64,000 nucleotides of DNA from contig PNMZ01000001.1 in NCBI GenBank assembly GCA_013823945.1, positions 434,001 through 498,000 on the forward strand. The letters are read 5' to 3'. A program made the translations under genes and the position numbers. Position 1 is the first letter of the stretch, and each line of letters begins with the position of its first letter. Under the pieces are notes generated by a model. It did no database searches, had not been told where the DNA came from, and saw nothing but the letters and a program-made list of their open reading frames with translations. Shown here piece after piece: positions 52,966 to 61,465 of this stretch. The DNA comes from a bacterium. Lineage in GTDB: Bacteria; Armatimonadota; Fimbriimonadia; Fimbriimonadales; Fimbriimonadaceae.

Positions 52966-54267
52966 TCAGCTCCCAAACGAGTAACTGAATCCCATAAAGA
53001 ACGAAGGGCGAATCACTGACCGGGTGAACGGAACTGTCGGAGCATCATTACCAACTTGAAATCCACCAAACAACTCCTCTTCGCGCCGGAACAAAATTCC
53101 GTATTGAACCGCCATCTTCAGGTCTCGATCTAGAAACCAGCTGACGCCTAGAGAGAGCGAGCCACTCAGTTCTTCGCCCTCTCGACTTTCCAAGCCTGGA
53201 CTAATTGAAAACCCGATTCGATGTCGCCTCCTGTCGTACAATCCCATTGTCAGAATTTGAGTCAGAAATGTAAACTTCTCAGCATTGTCATCTTCCAGAA
53301 CGACATGAATGTTCCCCTGCAAACTTGGCAACACTTCAATCGAGTTTCGCTGTGCGACAATCCTATTTGCCGAGACATTATTCACTGTCGTTGTTGCCGT
53401 CGAATACGTGAGCCTCGGACTCACAATAAAATTAACTCCTGTCGATAAATTGGTAACAATTCCTGGCTTTCGTGCCACCAAAATCGGTAAAGAGGCCGTC
53501 ACCAATTTCGCACCTTCACCCTTAGGCATGACTTCAACTGTCAACCGACCATCAAAATCAACATTAGAAATCGTCAAAACCTTATTGCTCGCCGTGGATT
53601 TCATACTTGGCAAGCCATCCAACACCCCTTTCAAGGAGACTTTAACCCGATTGATGGCCTCAGAAATCCCTTGAGACTCCAATAACGTCCGCTGTCCAAC
53701 CGAACGCTCCAGTCCAATCAGCAACTCCTCTATCTTGCCAACAGATGAAACAATCGCTTGGTCTTCAACTGGTGCATCTACACCTTTCTTCAGGAGGCGA
53801 GCATCTATTTGAGTGTTCAGAGCATCAATAAGTGGCCGTAACTGACTTCGAGCCGAGTCACTTGCGTATCCAATCAAAACTTCATCGGCAGTTGCTACGC
53901 TGAGCCGACTCAAACCCGGTCCACTCTTACTTTGCTGCCATTCTACAATCTGGGCCGACTTATCATCACCTCCAACGACATATTTCAGCTTGACTGTTGC
54001 TTCCGCAGGAATCCCAATCAACTCAACGTGAAGCTGACTTCCCCGCGAGTAAATTTCAAAGTTCTCGCTCGCTACGTCCGCCGATGAACGCACGTAAAAC
54101 ATCCTTTGACTCCCATAGTCAAAGACAAAACGAGAGAAAATCATCTGCGAGTATTTAGGTGGATCGTACGGCTTCTTTGCATTCGCATCTTGCTCTGCAT
54201 TCAATCCAAAACCCAACGCCATTCCTGCAAAACCAATCATCAATCCCGTCCCCAGAATCTTCCTCAT
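52966..54267 (-). CDS. Secreted protein of unknown function
   Basis: 433 residues from the chosen start. A signal peptide (MRKILGTGLMIGFAGMALG) is followed by a long soluble protein with a beta-rich N-terminal part, a helical middle (about 150-230) and a C-terminal region of alternating hydrophobic strands ending in an aromatic residue pattern (SFFMGFSYSFGS), which could be an outer-membrane-type barrel segment. I do not recognise the family. The start is set by a promoter overlapping the longer ORF (see 54275-54303). Its nearest minus-strand neighbour upstream is another secreted protein. Confidence 0.72.
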   Translation of the reverse strand: MRKILGTGLMIGFAGMALGFGLNAEQDANAKKPYDPPKYSQMIFSRFVFDYGSQRMFYVRSSADVASENFEIYSRGSQLHVELIGIPAEATVKLKYVVGGDDKSAQIVEWQQSKSGPGLSRLSVATADEVLIGYASDSARSQLRPLIDALNTQIDARLLKKGVDAPVEDQAIVSSVGKIEELLIGLERSVGQRTLLESQGISEAINRVKVSLKGVLDGLPSMKSTASNKVLTISNVDFDGRLTVEVMPKGEGAKLVTASLPILVARKPGIVTNLSTGVNFIVSPRLTYSTATTTVNNVSANRIVAQRNSIEVLPSLQGNIHVVLEDDNAEKFTFLTQILTMGLYDRRRHRIGFSISPGLESREGEELSGSLSLGVSWFLDRDLKMAVQYGILFRREEELFGGFQVGNDAPTVPFTRSVIRPSFFMGFSYSFGS

Positions 54268-54274
54268 AACAACA

Positions 54275-54303
54275 ACTATAAAGTCAATAGTCAAAAGAGT
54301 CAA
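54275..54303 (-). promoter_or_regulatory. Leaderless-type promoter
   Basis: On the minus strand -35 TTGACT (54298-54303), 17-base spacer, -10 TATAGT (54275-54280), then 7 bases to the ATG at 54267. The promoter occupies the first codons of the longer possible ORF, so translation must begin at 54267 if this promoter is used. Confidence 0.65.
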
Positions 54304-54416
54304 TATGTTAAAGCAACTCTCATAAATTTCATATGTAATTCATATATGTTTATTGAAAAATTCACAAAAAAGGGAGGGTATTCACCCTCCCAAACCAATA
54401 CCCTTACAAAAAACCG

Positions 54417-55841
54417 CTACCCGCCGCTCGTCGTTGACCAGGTCTTCGCTGAATTCCAAGCCGTATTCATCGCGATCTGAGCATTCATCCCATACTCACC
54501 ATCACCGCCACCGCCGCCGCTTGATTGCTCAAATCCCCCACCCCCGCCTCCGCCAATTCCCCACTCCGTTAACGCCGCCTCAAACTGCTGAGCCATTGCA
54601 AGGCGTTGCTGTGCAGAAGCTCCCGCCCACTGCTGCCGTATTCCTGCATAAATTTTCGGCGCGTTAGCAATCAACATCTGGAGCTGCGGGTCAAACCCGG
54701 GCAACCCTTGAATAATCCCCCCTCGAATCGTCATCACTGCTTCCGATGTCACCTCGTCCGTCGGCCGCCCACTCGCCACCCACATAAAGATCAACATTTC
54801 CATCGTCGCATCAATATCACCCTCACTAATCTGCTGATCCCAACCCTCCTTCGCCGGCTTAGCGGTTGTCGAACCCATTTGATTCGCCCGCCGAGTAATC
54901 GCATCCCACATCACTTGCGCATAACCAATTCCCATTTCTGCACCGTTCCGAAACGCATTCTCAAATACCGCCTTACCCTCCGCGCGGCTCTGATCTCGTT
55001 CAGCCTGAGTTCCCGTCGTCAAGGTCTTCAAAAGCTCGGCCCCCTGGTTGGCCAATATTCGTTTCCCTTCCGGATCTGCTTTCGAATAGAACTCAACAAA
55101 TCGCTCCTGCGTCGCCAAGAATTCCGTCTCCGTGAACTGAATATCAAACAACACCTCGATCACCGTCACAAAATTCGCCACACTCCCGTAAGTCAGCGGC
55201 GGCTCTCCTTTCACAATGACGGAATTCATGGGCGAACGCTTGAAATTCCCTTTCATCTGCTGCGCCGCTCCCGCAATCGAAGCCTGACTAAACAACCCCG
55301 AACCCGAACCACCACCAGACCTCGGAGTCCGCGATTCAATCGCAACACTATTCTCAACCTCTGTTGCCAGCTTCATCCCCTTCGCATCCCCTGTCCGCCA
55401 GGAAGCAATTACTGCCACTGCATTCCGCTTCCCAACCACAACCGTAATCCGCCCCGCCAAACTCACCCCGTCCTCATCGGTATAAGTCATATCAATCCGC
55501 GCCGCCTTCCGTCCGTCAAACGTAACCTCGCTTCGTTTCTGGCTCCGAATCGTCCCGTCTTCTCCTAAAACCTGAGTCAAAAACCCAACGAAAGCATCAT
55601 GAATCCCACCGTGCTGGCTCACATCAATATCACTTGGCGAATTCTGCACAAACAAAGTCACATTCGCCGCCTTCTCGTCGTCTGAATCGGTCACTTCCGT
55701 CAAGAAAAGCCCATCCCCAAGTTCCGTCTTCGCCGCCGACCATCCTTGCGGTACAGTGCAAGCAAATGCTCCACCCGGGTCAACATATGAACCCGCAAAC
55801 CCCATCAACATCAACGCCGGAAGCAACACCTTGAGTGCCAT
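54417..55841 (-). CDS. Secreted protein of unknown function with Gly/Ser-rich tail
   Basis: 474 residues from the chosen start. Signal peptide (MALKVLLPALMLMGFAG), then a PsbP/DUF1795-like beta domain (FACTVPQGWSAAKTELGDG at about 30; KRSEVTFDGRKAARIDMTY at about 100), then a helical domain (about 230-420) that contains YSKADPEGKRILANQGAELL, and a tail with two poly-Gly runs. Functions of the parts are unknown. The ATG at 55841 lies 6 bases after a -10, so the upstream ATG at 55856 is rejected. Confidence 0.73.
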   Translation of the reverse strand: MALKVLLPALMLMGFAGSYVDPGGAFACTVPQGWSAAKTELGDGLFLTEVTDSDDEKAANVTLFVQNSPSDIDVSQHGGIHDAFVGFLTQVLGEDGTIRSQKRSEVTFDGRKAARIDMTYTDEDGVSLAGRITVVVGKRNAVAVIASWRTGDAKGMKLATEVENSVAIESRTPRSGGGSGSGLFSQASIAGAAQQMKGNFKRSPMNSVIVKGEPPLTYGSVANFVTVIEVLFDIQFTETEFLATQERFVEFYSKADPEGKRILANQGAELLKTLTTGTQAERDQSRAEGKAVFENAFRNGAEMGIGYAQVMWDAITRRANQMGSTTAKPAKEGWDQQISEGDIDATMEMLIFMWVASGRPTDEVTSEAVMTIRGGIIQGLPGFDPQLQMLIANAPKIYAGIRQQWAGASAQQRLAMAQQFEAALTEWGIGGGGGGGFEQSSGGGGGDGEYGMNAQIAMNTAWNSAKTWSTTSGG

Positions 55842-55847
55842 ACTGCT

Positions 55848-55876
55848 ACAATACACGTAACTAAAGAGTCCCGCAA
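55848..55876 (-). promoter_or_regulatory. Leaderless-type promoter
   Basis: On the minus strand -35 TTGCGG (55871-55876), 17-base spacer, -10 TATTGT (55848-55853), then 6 bases to the ATG at 55841. The longer ORF start at 55856 falls inside the spacer. Confidence 0.55.
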
Positions 55877-55919
55877 CTCCCGTGACGAATCCCGACTACT
55901 CTTGGCGAATATAAACTAC

Positions 55920-57206
55920 TTACTCCCCCGTCACCCGTCGAACAAACCTCCACGCATCATCAATCCCCTCTGCCACCACCATCAAATGCTCCGCATTCTC
56001 ATAAACCTTAAACTCCGTGGCCTGCTTACCAAGCGCCTCAACCGTACCCTTCAACATCGGAAGCTCTCCCGCCCCCAGACCAACGAAAACGGGAATCCCT
56101 TCTGGTATCTTGCCCCCTGCTGGCGCAAAAACCACTATCGCATCAACATCATCCGCTGCCGCTCCTAGTGCTAAGCCGCCCCCCATCGAATGACCAGCGA
56201 TAACCAGCTTTTCCATCTTGACCCCTTGCGCCGCCAGCCAAGCCCGGCAATCCCGCACCGCATTCCCCGAAGCTCTTGGAGAAAGCACCAACCACCCATC
56301 CTTCACCGCCCGATCAACAAATCCACCCGCTCCATAACTCTCCGGGAACATATTCTCGCTCCCCCCTGCCCCATGGAGAGCAATCAAAACCCGCTTGTAC
56401 TTCGACGGTTTATCAAACGGGCCAGACCCTCCGCTCACCCTGATCACAGTGCTTTCCCACCGGGCGTAAACGGGCATCAAGTCCTTTTGAACTTCCGGTA
56501 CCGTCGAATCCGCCCGAGCCGCCGCATCTGCAACCGAAAACGGAGATTCTAAACCACCCAGCCGACCCGCCGAAAGTTGGCGCGCTACCTCGTTCCAATG
56601 AGGATGAGCAACCCGCGCTAGTCCCTGTTTGATTCCAACTGCAGGAGCCCCTTTCGAGCCCCAATCCTTTGCCCCAACCAGCCACGCCGACCCACTGTCA
56701 AATTGGAAATCCCCCACCGAAAAATTCTCTGTCCCCCGCACCGATTCATGAAAGGGGGGATATATCATCGCCATTGCCCGATCCTGAGTTTTCACCTGCC
56801 GCACCACCACCCCATTCGCAGGAACATTGAATTCGTGACCTTCCCACTTCACCGTGAGCGAACCCGCCCCGGCATAAGCCCGAGCTATCGTCACCTCAAC
56901 CGTTTCCCCTGGTTCGTATATTTGCGGCTTCACCCGAAAGATCAACTCCTCACCCTCCCTCGGCGACCGACTTTCCAAAATCGCCGTTGCCTGATCAAGC
57001 TGCTGACAAACTGGCCCAAACTGACCCGAAAAGAACCCCATTACGGCACGGTTCACCAGAGGCATTGCTTGTTTTTTCTTGGCCGCATCCGCCTTCACCC
57101 AGGCCGAATCCATCACCCGCAACCGAATCCCCATGTCCACCCGGCTCGCCGTGACCTCACCCCCTGCCTGCCCCAAAATCATCAACGCCAAACTCATGAC
57201 CAACAT
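55920..57206 (-). CDS. Secreted alpha/beta hydrolase
   Basis: 428 residues. A signal peptide (MLVMSLALMILGQAGG) precedes an N-terminal beta domain (about 80-200) and a C-terminal alpha/beta hydrolase domain with the oxyanion loop LIALHGAGGSENMFP, nucleophile elbow IAGHSMGGG and a terminal His in YENAEHLM. Substrate could be an ester or a peptide. The ATG at 57206 is chosen because AGGAG lies 6 bases upstream; a TTG at 57212 would leave no spacing. It is divergent from the YCII/sigma pair. Confidence 0.83.
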   Translation of the reverse strand: MLVMSLALMILGQAGGEVTASRVDMGIRLRVMDSAWVKADAAKKKQAMPLVNRAVMGFFSGQFGPVCQQLDQATAILESRSPREGEELIFRVKPQIYEPGETVEVTIARAYAGAGSLTVKWEGHEFNVPANGVVVRQVKTQDRAMAMIYPPFHESVRGTENFSVGDFQFDSGSAWLVGAKDWGSKGAPAVGIKQGLARVAHPHWNEVARQLSAGRLGGLESPFSVADAAARADSTVPEVQKDLMPVYARWESTVIRVSGGSGPFDKPSKYKRVLIALHGAGGSENMFPESYGAGGFVDRAVKDGWLVLSPRASGNAVRDCRAWLAAQGVKMEKLVIAGHSMGGGLALGAAADDVDAIVVFAPAGGKIPEGIPVFVGLGAGELPMLKGTVEALGKQATEFKVYENAEHLMVVAEGIDDAWRFVRRVTGE

Positions 57207-57357
57207 ATCCAACTCCTACTCAATAGACGACCAAAACCTCTCCACGATTTACTCAATCTCCAGCCAATAGCTCTGCCTAACCAACCACGCAATACGGTCC
57301 AAACCCGAAGCCTCACGAATGACAACCTGTTCATTTTCAAAAAAAATCTCAAATCAT

Positions 57358-57384
57358 TGTCGGTATCGATGCATCTTCGACGAC
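57358..57384 (+). promoter_or_regulatory. Predicted ECF42-type sigma factor promoter
   Basis: TGTCGG (57358-57363), 17-base spacer, CGAC (57381-57384), 43 bases before the YCII start. As I recall, ECF42 sigma factors recognise TGTCGA with a CGAC/CGTC-like -10, so this would be the autoregulated promoter of the pair that follows. The match is by eye only. Confidence 0.4.
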
Positions 57385-57427
57385 ACATTATCGAGCAACC
57401 GCTCACAATACAACCGGAAACACAAAA

Positions 57428-57790
57428 ATGAAAAACTACTTGATCACCATCTTCAACTCGCCAGAAGCCGAAAAAACCTGGGAGAACCTGACCCCTGAGC
57501 AAATGCAAGCGAGCCTCTCCAAATACATGGCCTACTCAGAACGCCTCCGCAACGAGGGCCGTCTCCTCGCCGGCGAAGGACTGAGCATGAACGGCCACAC
57601 GATCCGAGGGACAGGTGCCGATCAGCATGTCACCGACGGCCCCCACATCCTCGCCAAGGAGCTGGTTGGCGGATTCTATTTCATTACTGCCGAGAACCTT
57701 GATGGAGCCCTTGCCATCGCCCGAGATTGCCCGGGACTAGCTCATGGAGCAACCGTCGAAGTCCGAGAACAAATGGACTACGGCCAGTAA
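57428..57790 (+). CDS. YCII/DGPF-domain protein
   Basis: 120 residues of the YCII-related (DGPF) family: MKNYLITIFNSPE, a central helix (YMAYSERLRNEGRLLAGEGL) and VTDGPHILAKELVGGFYFI, where DGPH takes the place of the family's DGPF, then AIARDCPGL. Members of this family sit beside ECF42 sigma factors in many bacteria and may sense or process a small molecule; their activity is not known. The sigma gene starts 9 bases after this stop. Confidence 0.9.
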   Translation: MKNYLITIFNSPEAEKTWENLTPEQMQASLSKYMAYSERLRNEGRLLAGEGLSMNGHTIRGTGADQHVTDGPHILAKELVGGFYFITAENLDGALAIARDCPGLAHGATVEVREQMDYGQ

Positions 57791-57798
57791 GAAGCCAA

Positions 57799-58956
57799 AT
57801 GGACACCCCAAACTTCCGCGCTGAACACAGCAAAATCACCGCCCACTTGGTGCGGAAGTTTGGACCCCATCACCTTGATGACATCCTCGATGCCACCCAA
57901 GAAGCGTTCATCACCGCCCACCAATCATGGCCCCACCACGGAACTCCCCTAAACCCCACAGGTTGGCTCATTACCACCGCCGAGCGACGACTCATTGACC
58001 AACTTCGACACAAAATTCGCCTCGAAACAATAGTCTCCGAACTCCCAATCAACGAAGTAAAAAGCCCCGATGAGCTTCACTTATTCTTCCTTCTATGCTC
58101 CCCCAAACTGAGCTACCAAGATCAAATCTGCCTCATGCTACGAACCCTCGGCGGACTCAATTCCGCTGAAATCGCCCGCCTCCTCCACCAATCAGAAGAG
58201 GCAATCCAACGTCGAATCACTCGCGCCAAGTCAAAACTCAACCCCGCCGATCTCACCACTCACCCAACTGCCGAGTCCATCACCGCAATCCTCAAAACTC
58301 TGTACCTCTTGTTCACCGAAGGGTACGAAACCGCCCGCGGACCCGACCATATCCGCCCTGATCTTGCCCGGCAAGCTCTCGTCCTCACCGCCCAGCTCGC
58401 TCTTCACACCAAAAGTGACTTTCCCGAAGTCCATGCCCTCAAAGCCCTGATCCACTTCAACATCAGTCGTTTTCCTGCGCGAACAACCAGTGAAAACCTT
58501 CCAATTTTCCTCGCCGACCAAGACCCCGCTCAGTACGATCAACACCAAATTCAACTGGGATTCCAGTCCCTAGAGCAAGCATTTCAAACCACATTCCTCA
58601 CCCAATATCATCTGGAAGCCGGACTTGCTGCCGCCATCTCCCTCAACGCTCCGGCAGAGGAAATCCTCAATTGGCACGATCAGTTAGTCAGTTCATTTCC
58701 AAGCCCCAACGCCCGCCTATCTCACGCGATCGCCCTCGGAACAGCCCAGGGCCCCGAAGCTGCCCTCGCCCAGATCGCCACGCTTACCGATCTCATTGAA
58801 AGCCCTTACTACCACGCCGCCCTCGGATACTTCCAAGCCAAAGACGGTCAAAACCAAGCCGCTGCTGAAAGCTACCGCCGCGCAACCTCGCTCACCATGT
58901 CATTGCCAATGAAGCAAGCACTTACAAGAACTGGCGAACTCCTTAGTCCCGACTAA
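57799..58956 (+). CDS. ECF42-type RNA polymerase sigma factor with long C-terminal helical domain
   Basis: 385 residues from MDTPNF. Sigma region 2 (LDDILDATQEAFITAHQSWP, then NPTGWLITTAERRLIDQLR) and region 4 (LRTLGGLNSAEIARLLHQSE, AIQRRITRAKSKL) fill residues 1-160; the remaining 225 residues are TPR-like helices typical of ECF42, ending SYRRATSLTMSLPMKQALTR. This tail is needed for activity in studied members. There is no anti-sigma gene; the YCII partner takes that place. The open frame extends upstream to 57727 inside the YCII gene, but region 2 begins shortly after 57799. Confidence 0.93.
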   Translation: MDTPNFRAEHSKITAHLVRKFGPHHLDDILDATQEAFITAHQSWPHHGTPLNPTGWLITTAERRLIDQLRHKIRLETIVSELPINEVKSPDELHLFFLLCSPKLSYQDQICLMLRTLGGLNSAEIARLLHQSEEAIQRRITRAKSKLNPADLTTHPTAESITAILKTLYLLFTEGYETARGPDHIRPDLARQALVLTAQLALHTKSDFPEVHALKALIHFNISRFPARTTSENLPIFLADQDPAQYDQHQIQLGFQSLEQAFQTTFLTQYHLEAGLAAAISLNAPAEEILNWHDQLVSSFPSPNARLSHAIALGTAQGPEAALAQIATLTDLIESPYYHAALGYFQAKDGQNQAAAESYRRATSLTMSLPMKQALTRTGELLSPD

Positions 58957-59161
58957 CAACCAAAACCTCTTCTCCCCCAATAATTACCCGGTCTCCAACC
59001 CGAATTTTCCGCCCGCGCCGCTGATCAATCTCTCCATTCACCAAAACCTCTGTCTCCGCCAAAAACATCTTGATCTCCCCCCCGTTGCCAATCATCCCCA
59101 AAGCCTTCACCAACTGCCCCAATGTGATGAATTCCGTGTAAATCCCAAATTCCCTTGCCAT
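58943..59161 (-). CDS. Small S4-domain RNA-binding protein (YaaA-like)
   Basis: 72 residues from ATG 59161. It is a single S4 fold: FITLGQLVKALGMIGNGGEI, FLAETEVLVNGEIDQRRGRK and IRVGDRVIIGGEEV, the layout of YaaA/YbcJ-type proteins that often lie near recF or translation genes. A CATGAT hexamer ends 6 bases before the ATG, supporting this short start over the 99-codon ORF beginning at 59242. Its stop overlaps the convergent sigma gene. Confidence 0.8.
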   Translation of the reverse strand: MAREFGIYTEFITLGQLVKALGMIGNGGEIKMFLAETEVLVNGEIDQRRGRKIRVGDRVIIGGEEVLVVSRD

Positions 59162-59303
59162 AACCCCATCATGACGCCCAGACTCTAAGACATCCAGGTC
59201 ACAACGGACTCGTCCCCCCTTAAAATCATTCTTTGTGAACAAAAAGTCCAGAAATTTATGATCAAACCTGTTAACTTTCCTTTATCATTGTAGTTATAGC
59301 TCT

Positions 59304-59642
59304 ATGAACAACCGCTGGCAACACTTCCGATTCAACTACAACCGCCGACCAATCATCTTTAGAGGCATCAATCTCTGGGCATACCCTTGGCGGGCTGTTG
59401 GTATCTCCACAGAAATCCTTGGCCCAGGTCGGGACGTCACCATCGAAGCCTGTGTCTATGAAATCAGAGTTAAGGGCACTTCCCACTTCTTTGCCGCAAT
59501 CGAAATTCTGCCCAACTACTGGCTCTTCGCTGCAAAGGACGACCCCTTCGACTTCACCGGAAACCCCACCGAGACTGAACCCGAACCACCCCATCGCACC
59601 GCTTACGACCCGATCCCTGAGTGCATGCAAAGCTACTTCTAA
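59304..59642 (+). CDS. Hypothetical protein rich in aromatic residues
   Basis: 112 residues, no recognised domain. The first half is Trp/Tyr/Arg-rich (WQHFRFNYNRRPIIFRG, INLWAYPWRAVGIS), with a middle beta-like section (EACVYEIRVKGTSHFFAAIE) and an acidic Pro-rich tail. C-ending codons match neighbouring real genes on this strand, which is why I prefer it to the opposite-strand ORF covering the same bases. No Shine-Dalgarno is visible. Confidence 0.5.
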   Translation: MNNRWQHFRFNYNRRPIIFRGINLWAYPWRAVGISTEILGPGRDVTIEACVYEIRVKGTSHFFAAIEILPNYWLFAAKDDPFDFTGNPTETEPEPPHRTAYDPIPECMQSYF

Positions 59643-59645
59643 AAA

Positions 59646-60206
59646 CTAATTACGCGGAATAATGCAACCAACTGCTGCCGTTGTCGGCTGGCTGACTGGA
59701 AGTCCCGCGAGCATCTCATCAAGAGCCACCCGCAGATCTCGCCGAAAACCCTCACGCACCTTTCCATGCTCAACATTTTGATTGTCAATCCGCCCTCGAT
59801 ATTTCATTCGCCAATAGGAATCAAAAGTCACTACTTCTGGCGTCACCGTCACCCCCGTTGCCTTCACCCACTTCAACTCCGGATCCATAAATCCCGGAAT
59901 CTGATAACCAAAGTCTTTCCAATGCTTGCGATACTCCGGTGCATATTTGGGAGACCCAAGATAAACCAAAGAAAAACCAACTCCTTTCCTAACGTACTCT
60001 GCCTCAATCCGCTGAATTTCCGGCGCATACCGATTCGCAATCGGACATTGGTCAGTCACAAAAATTAGAACATGAGCCTGGTTCTCACCCATTTTGAGTT
60101 GAGTAACGTCACCGGCCAAGTTTAACCCTGCGCCTAACTCAATCGAAGCGGTTGGAAGCTCATCAACCCCCGCTGCCAAGATCATTCCCAAGAGCCAACC
60201 TGTCAC
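59646..60206 (-). CDS. Redoxin-family (AhpC/TSA-like) exported protein
   Basis: 186 residues from a GTG start at 60206. A signal-like N-terminus (TGWLLGMILAAGVDELP) is followed by a thioredoxin fold with the peroxidatic/thiol site FVTDQCPIANRYAPEI and the conserved VTPEVVTFD near the end; the final part AAVGCIIPR holds a second Cys. Such redoxins partner with c-type cytochrome/copper monooxygenase-like proteins in planctomycete-like genomes, and here the divergent gene is of that kind. An upstream GTG at 60230 is possible, but a -10 element covers those codons. Confidence 0.83.
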   Translation of the reverse strand: MTGWLLGMILAAGVDELPTASIELGAGLNLAGDVTQLKMGENQAHVLIFVTDQCPIANRYAPEIQRIEAEYVRKGVGFSLVYLGSPKYAPEYRKHWKDFGYQIPGFMDPELKWVKATGVTVTPEVVTFDSYWRMKYRGRIDNQNVEHGKVREGFRRDLRVALDEMLAGLPVSQPTTAAVGCIIPRN

Positions 60207-60213
60207 AACTTTA

Positions 60214-60244
60214 AGTGTACAGCAAATCACGCCAAAGGTAAACT
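60214..60244. promoter_or_regulatory. Nested divergent promoters of the redoxin and cytochrome genes
   Basis: Minus strand: -35 TTTACC (60237-60242), 17 bases, -10 TACACT (60214-60219), 7 bases to GTG 60206. Plus strand: -35 TGTACA (60216-60221), 17 bases, -10 TAAACT (60239-60244), 6 bases to ATG 60251. Each -35 overlaps the other's -10, so only one polymerase could bind at a time. Each hexamer has four matches to consensus. Confidence 0.45.
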
Positions 60245-60250
60245 CGCCTT

Positions 60251-61465
60251 ATGTTCACTAAAGCCGTCATTCCCGCCGCGGCTTCGACCGCGCTGCTGAC
60301 TATCGCCGCGATCACACCTTCCCAAGGCACTTCCCCGAGTCCCAATTTCGCCGAAGATATCGCCCCCATCATCCAAAAAAATTGCCTTCCCTGTCACGGC
60401 CCCAACGGGATCGGCCCATTCGATTTCACCACCTACCGTAAGTTTAACCAGCACATCGAGCTCATCCGCATCCAAACTCTCAGCCGGAATATGCCCCCCA
60501 CCCACAGCTCATCCGATTTTGGACAGATCGCTGAGGCACCCCCATTAACAGATCAAGAAATTATTGCCCTTCAAGGCTACATCAGGGCCGGCCTCCCCGA
60601 AGGACAACCTCTGCTCAATCCCATCTCTGGGCCTCAAAAGCACGAAACACAACCAACAAAAGTCTTCAAGCCAAATTCACCACTACCCTCACGAGCAGAG
60701 GGAGTCATGTATTGGCAAACCGCGACATTTCCAGTTGCTGAAGCCACCCACCTCACCTCAATCTCAATCACTCCAGAAAACCCCCGAATTGTCCGGAGCG
60801 CGCAGTTCTACGTAGCTTCTCCAGGAACCAATCTAAAGCTCATCCCCGTTAATCCCAACACACTGATCACCGCTCCGGGTGTAACACCGCTCGGCGCGTG
60901 GGCACCCGGATTCCCAACCTGGAAACTCCCACCAAAAACAAGCTTTACAATTCCCAAAGGTTCGCTACTCATCGTCGCCAGCAAAATCCAACCCTCAGGT
61001 CGATCTCAGTCAACTAACTTTTCGCTAAACCTCACAAAAACCACCCAACCCCAACCAAACGCCGCCGAGATAGTATCGTTCCGAAACTCCAACTTTGAAA
61101 TCCCCGCCAACGAAGCTCCCGTAATCACAATAGGTAAAACCTTCACTCAGCCGGCAACCCTGATTGGACTCATCCCTAAAGCCCGCTTTTATTGCGGAGT
61201 TATCAGCGCAAAAGTAACCGAACCGAACCAAAAGACAAGAAAACTTTTGGAACTTGATCGCTGGAATCCATTTTGGACAGGCAACTATCAATTCACCAAA
61301 CCGGTAAACGTCCCTGCTCAGGCAAGACTAGAATTTAACTTCACCTATTACAACGACGACCGGTGCTCAATGAACGAATTTCGGGATCCGGAAACTGTCG
61401 TTTCTGGACCCCGATGGGAAGACGAAGTGTGCGAAATGCACCTCCTCATCAGCCGTCCGCGTTAA
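60251..61465 (+). CDS. Secreted protein with N-terminal cytochrome c domain
   Basis: 404 residues. A signal peptide (MFTKAVIPAAASTALLTIAA) is followed by a c-type haem domain (NCLPCHGPNGIGPFDFTTY near residue 48) with a RNMPPTH segment and then a beta-rich domain (about 160-400). The overall layout matches the cytochrome plus copper-monooxygenase-like proteins of Planctomycetes and Acidobacteria, but I do not see a His-Met copper set of the PHM type. The C-terminus has YNDDRCSMNEF and DEVCEMHLL. Probable function is extracytoplasmic redox chemistry with the divergent redoxin. Confidence 0.82.
   Translation: MFTKAVIPAAASTALLTIAAITPSQGTSPSPNFAEDIAPIIQKNCLPCHGPNGIGPFDFTTYRKFNQHIELIRIQTLSRNMPPTHSSSDFGQIAEAPPLTDQEIIALQGYIRAGLPEGQPLLNPISGPQKHETQPTKVFKPNSPLPSRAEGVMYWQTATFPVAEATHLTSISITPENPRIVRSAQFYVASPGTNLKLIPVNPNTLITAPGVTPLGAWAPGFPTWKLPPKTSFTIPKGSLLIVASKIQPSGRSQSTNFSLNLTKTTQPQPNAAEIVSFRNSNFEIPANEAPVITIGKTFTQPATLIGLIPKARFYCGVISAKVTEPNQKTRKLLELDRWNPFWTGNYQFTKPVNVPAQARLEFNFTYYNDDRCSMNEFRDPETVVSGPRWEDEVCEMHLLISRPR

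Noticed and set aside
54268-54303. A 12-residue longer start for the secreted protein ending at 52966
   Set aside because: The first codons coincide with a TTGACT-17-TATAGT promoter, and the longer form would bury the signal peptide.
59271-59630. A 119-codon ORF on the minus strand opposite the 59304-59642 gene
   Set aside because: Codon use on the plus strand fits neighbouring genes better, and the minus product has the Ser/Val/Asp-rich look of an antisense shadow.
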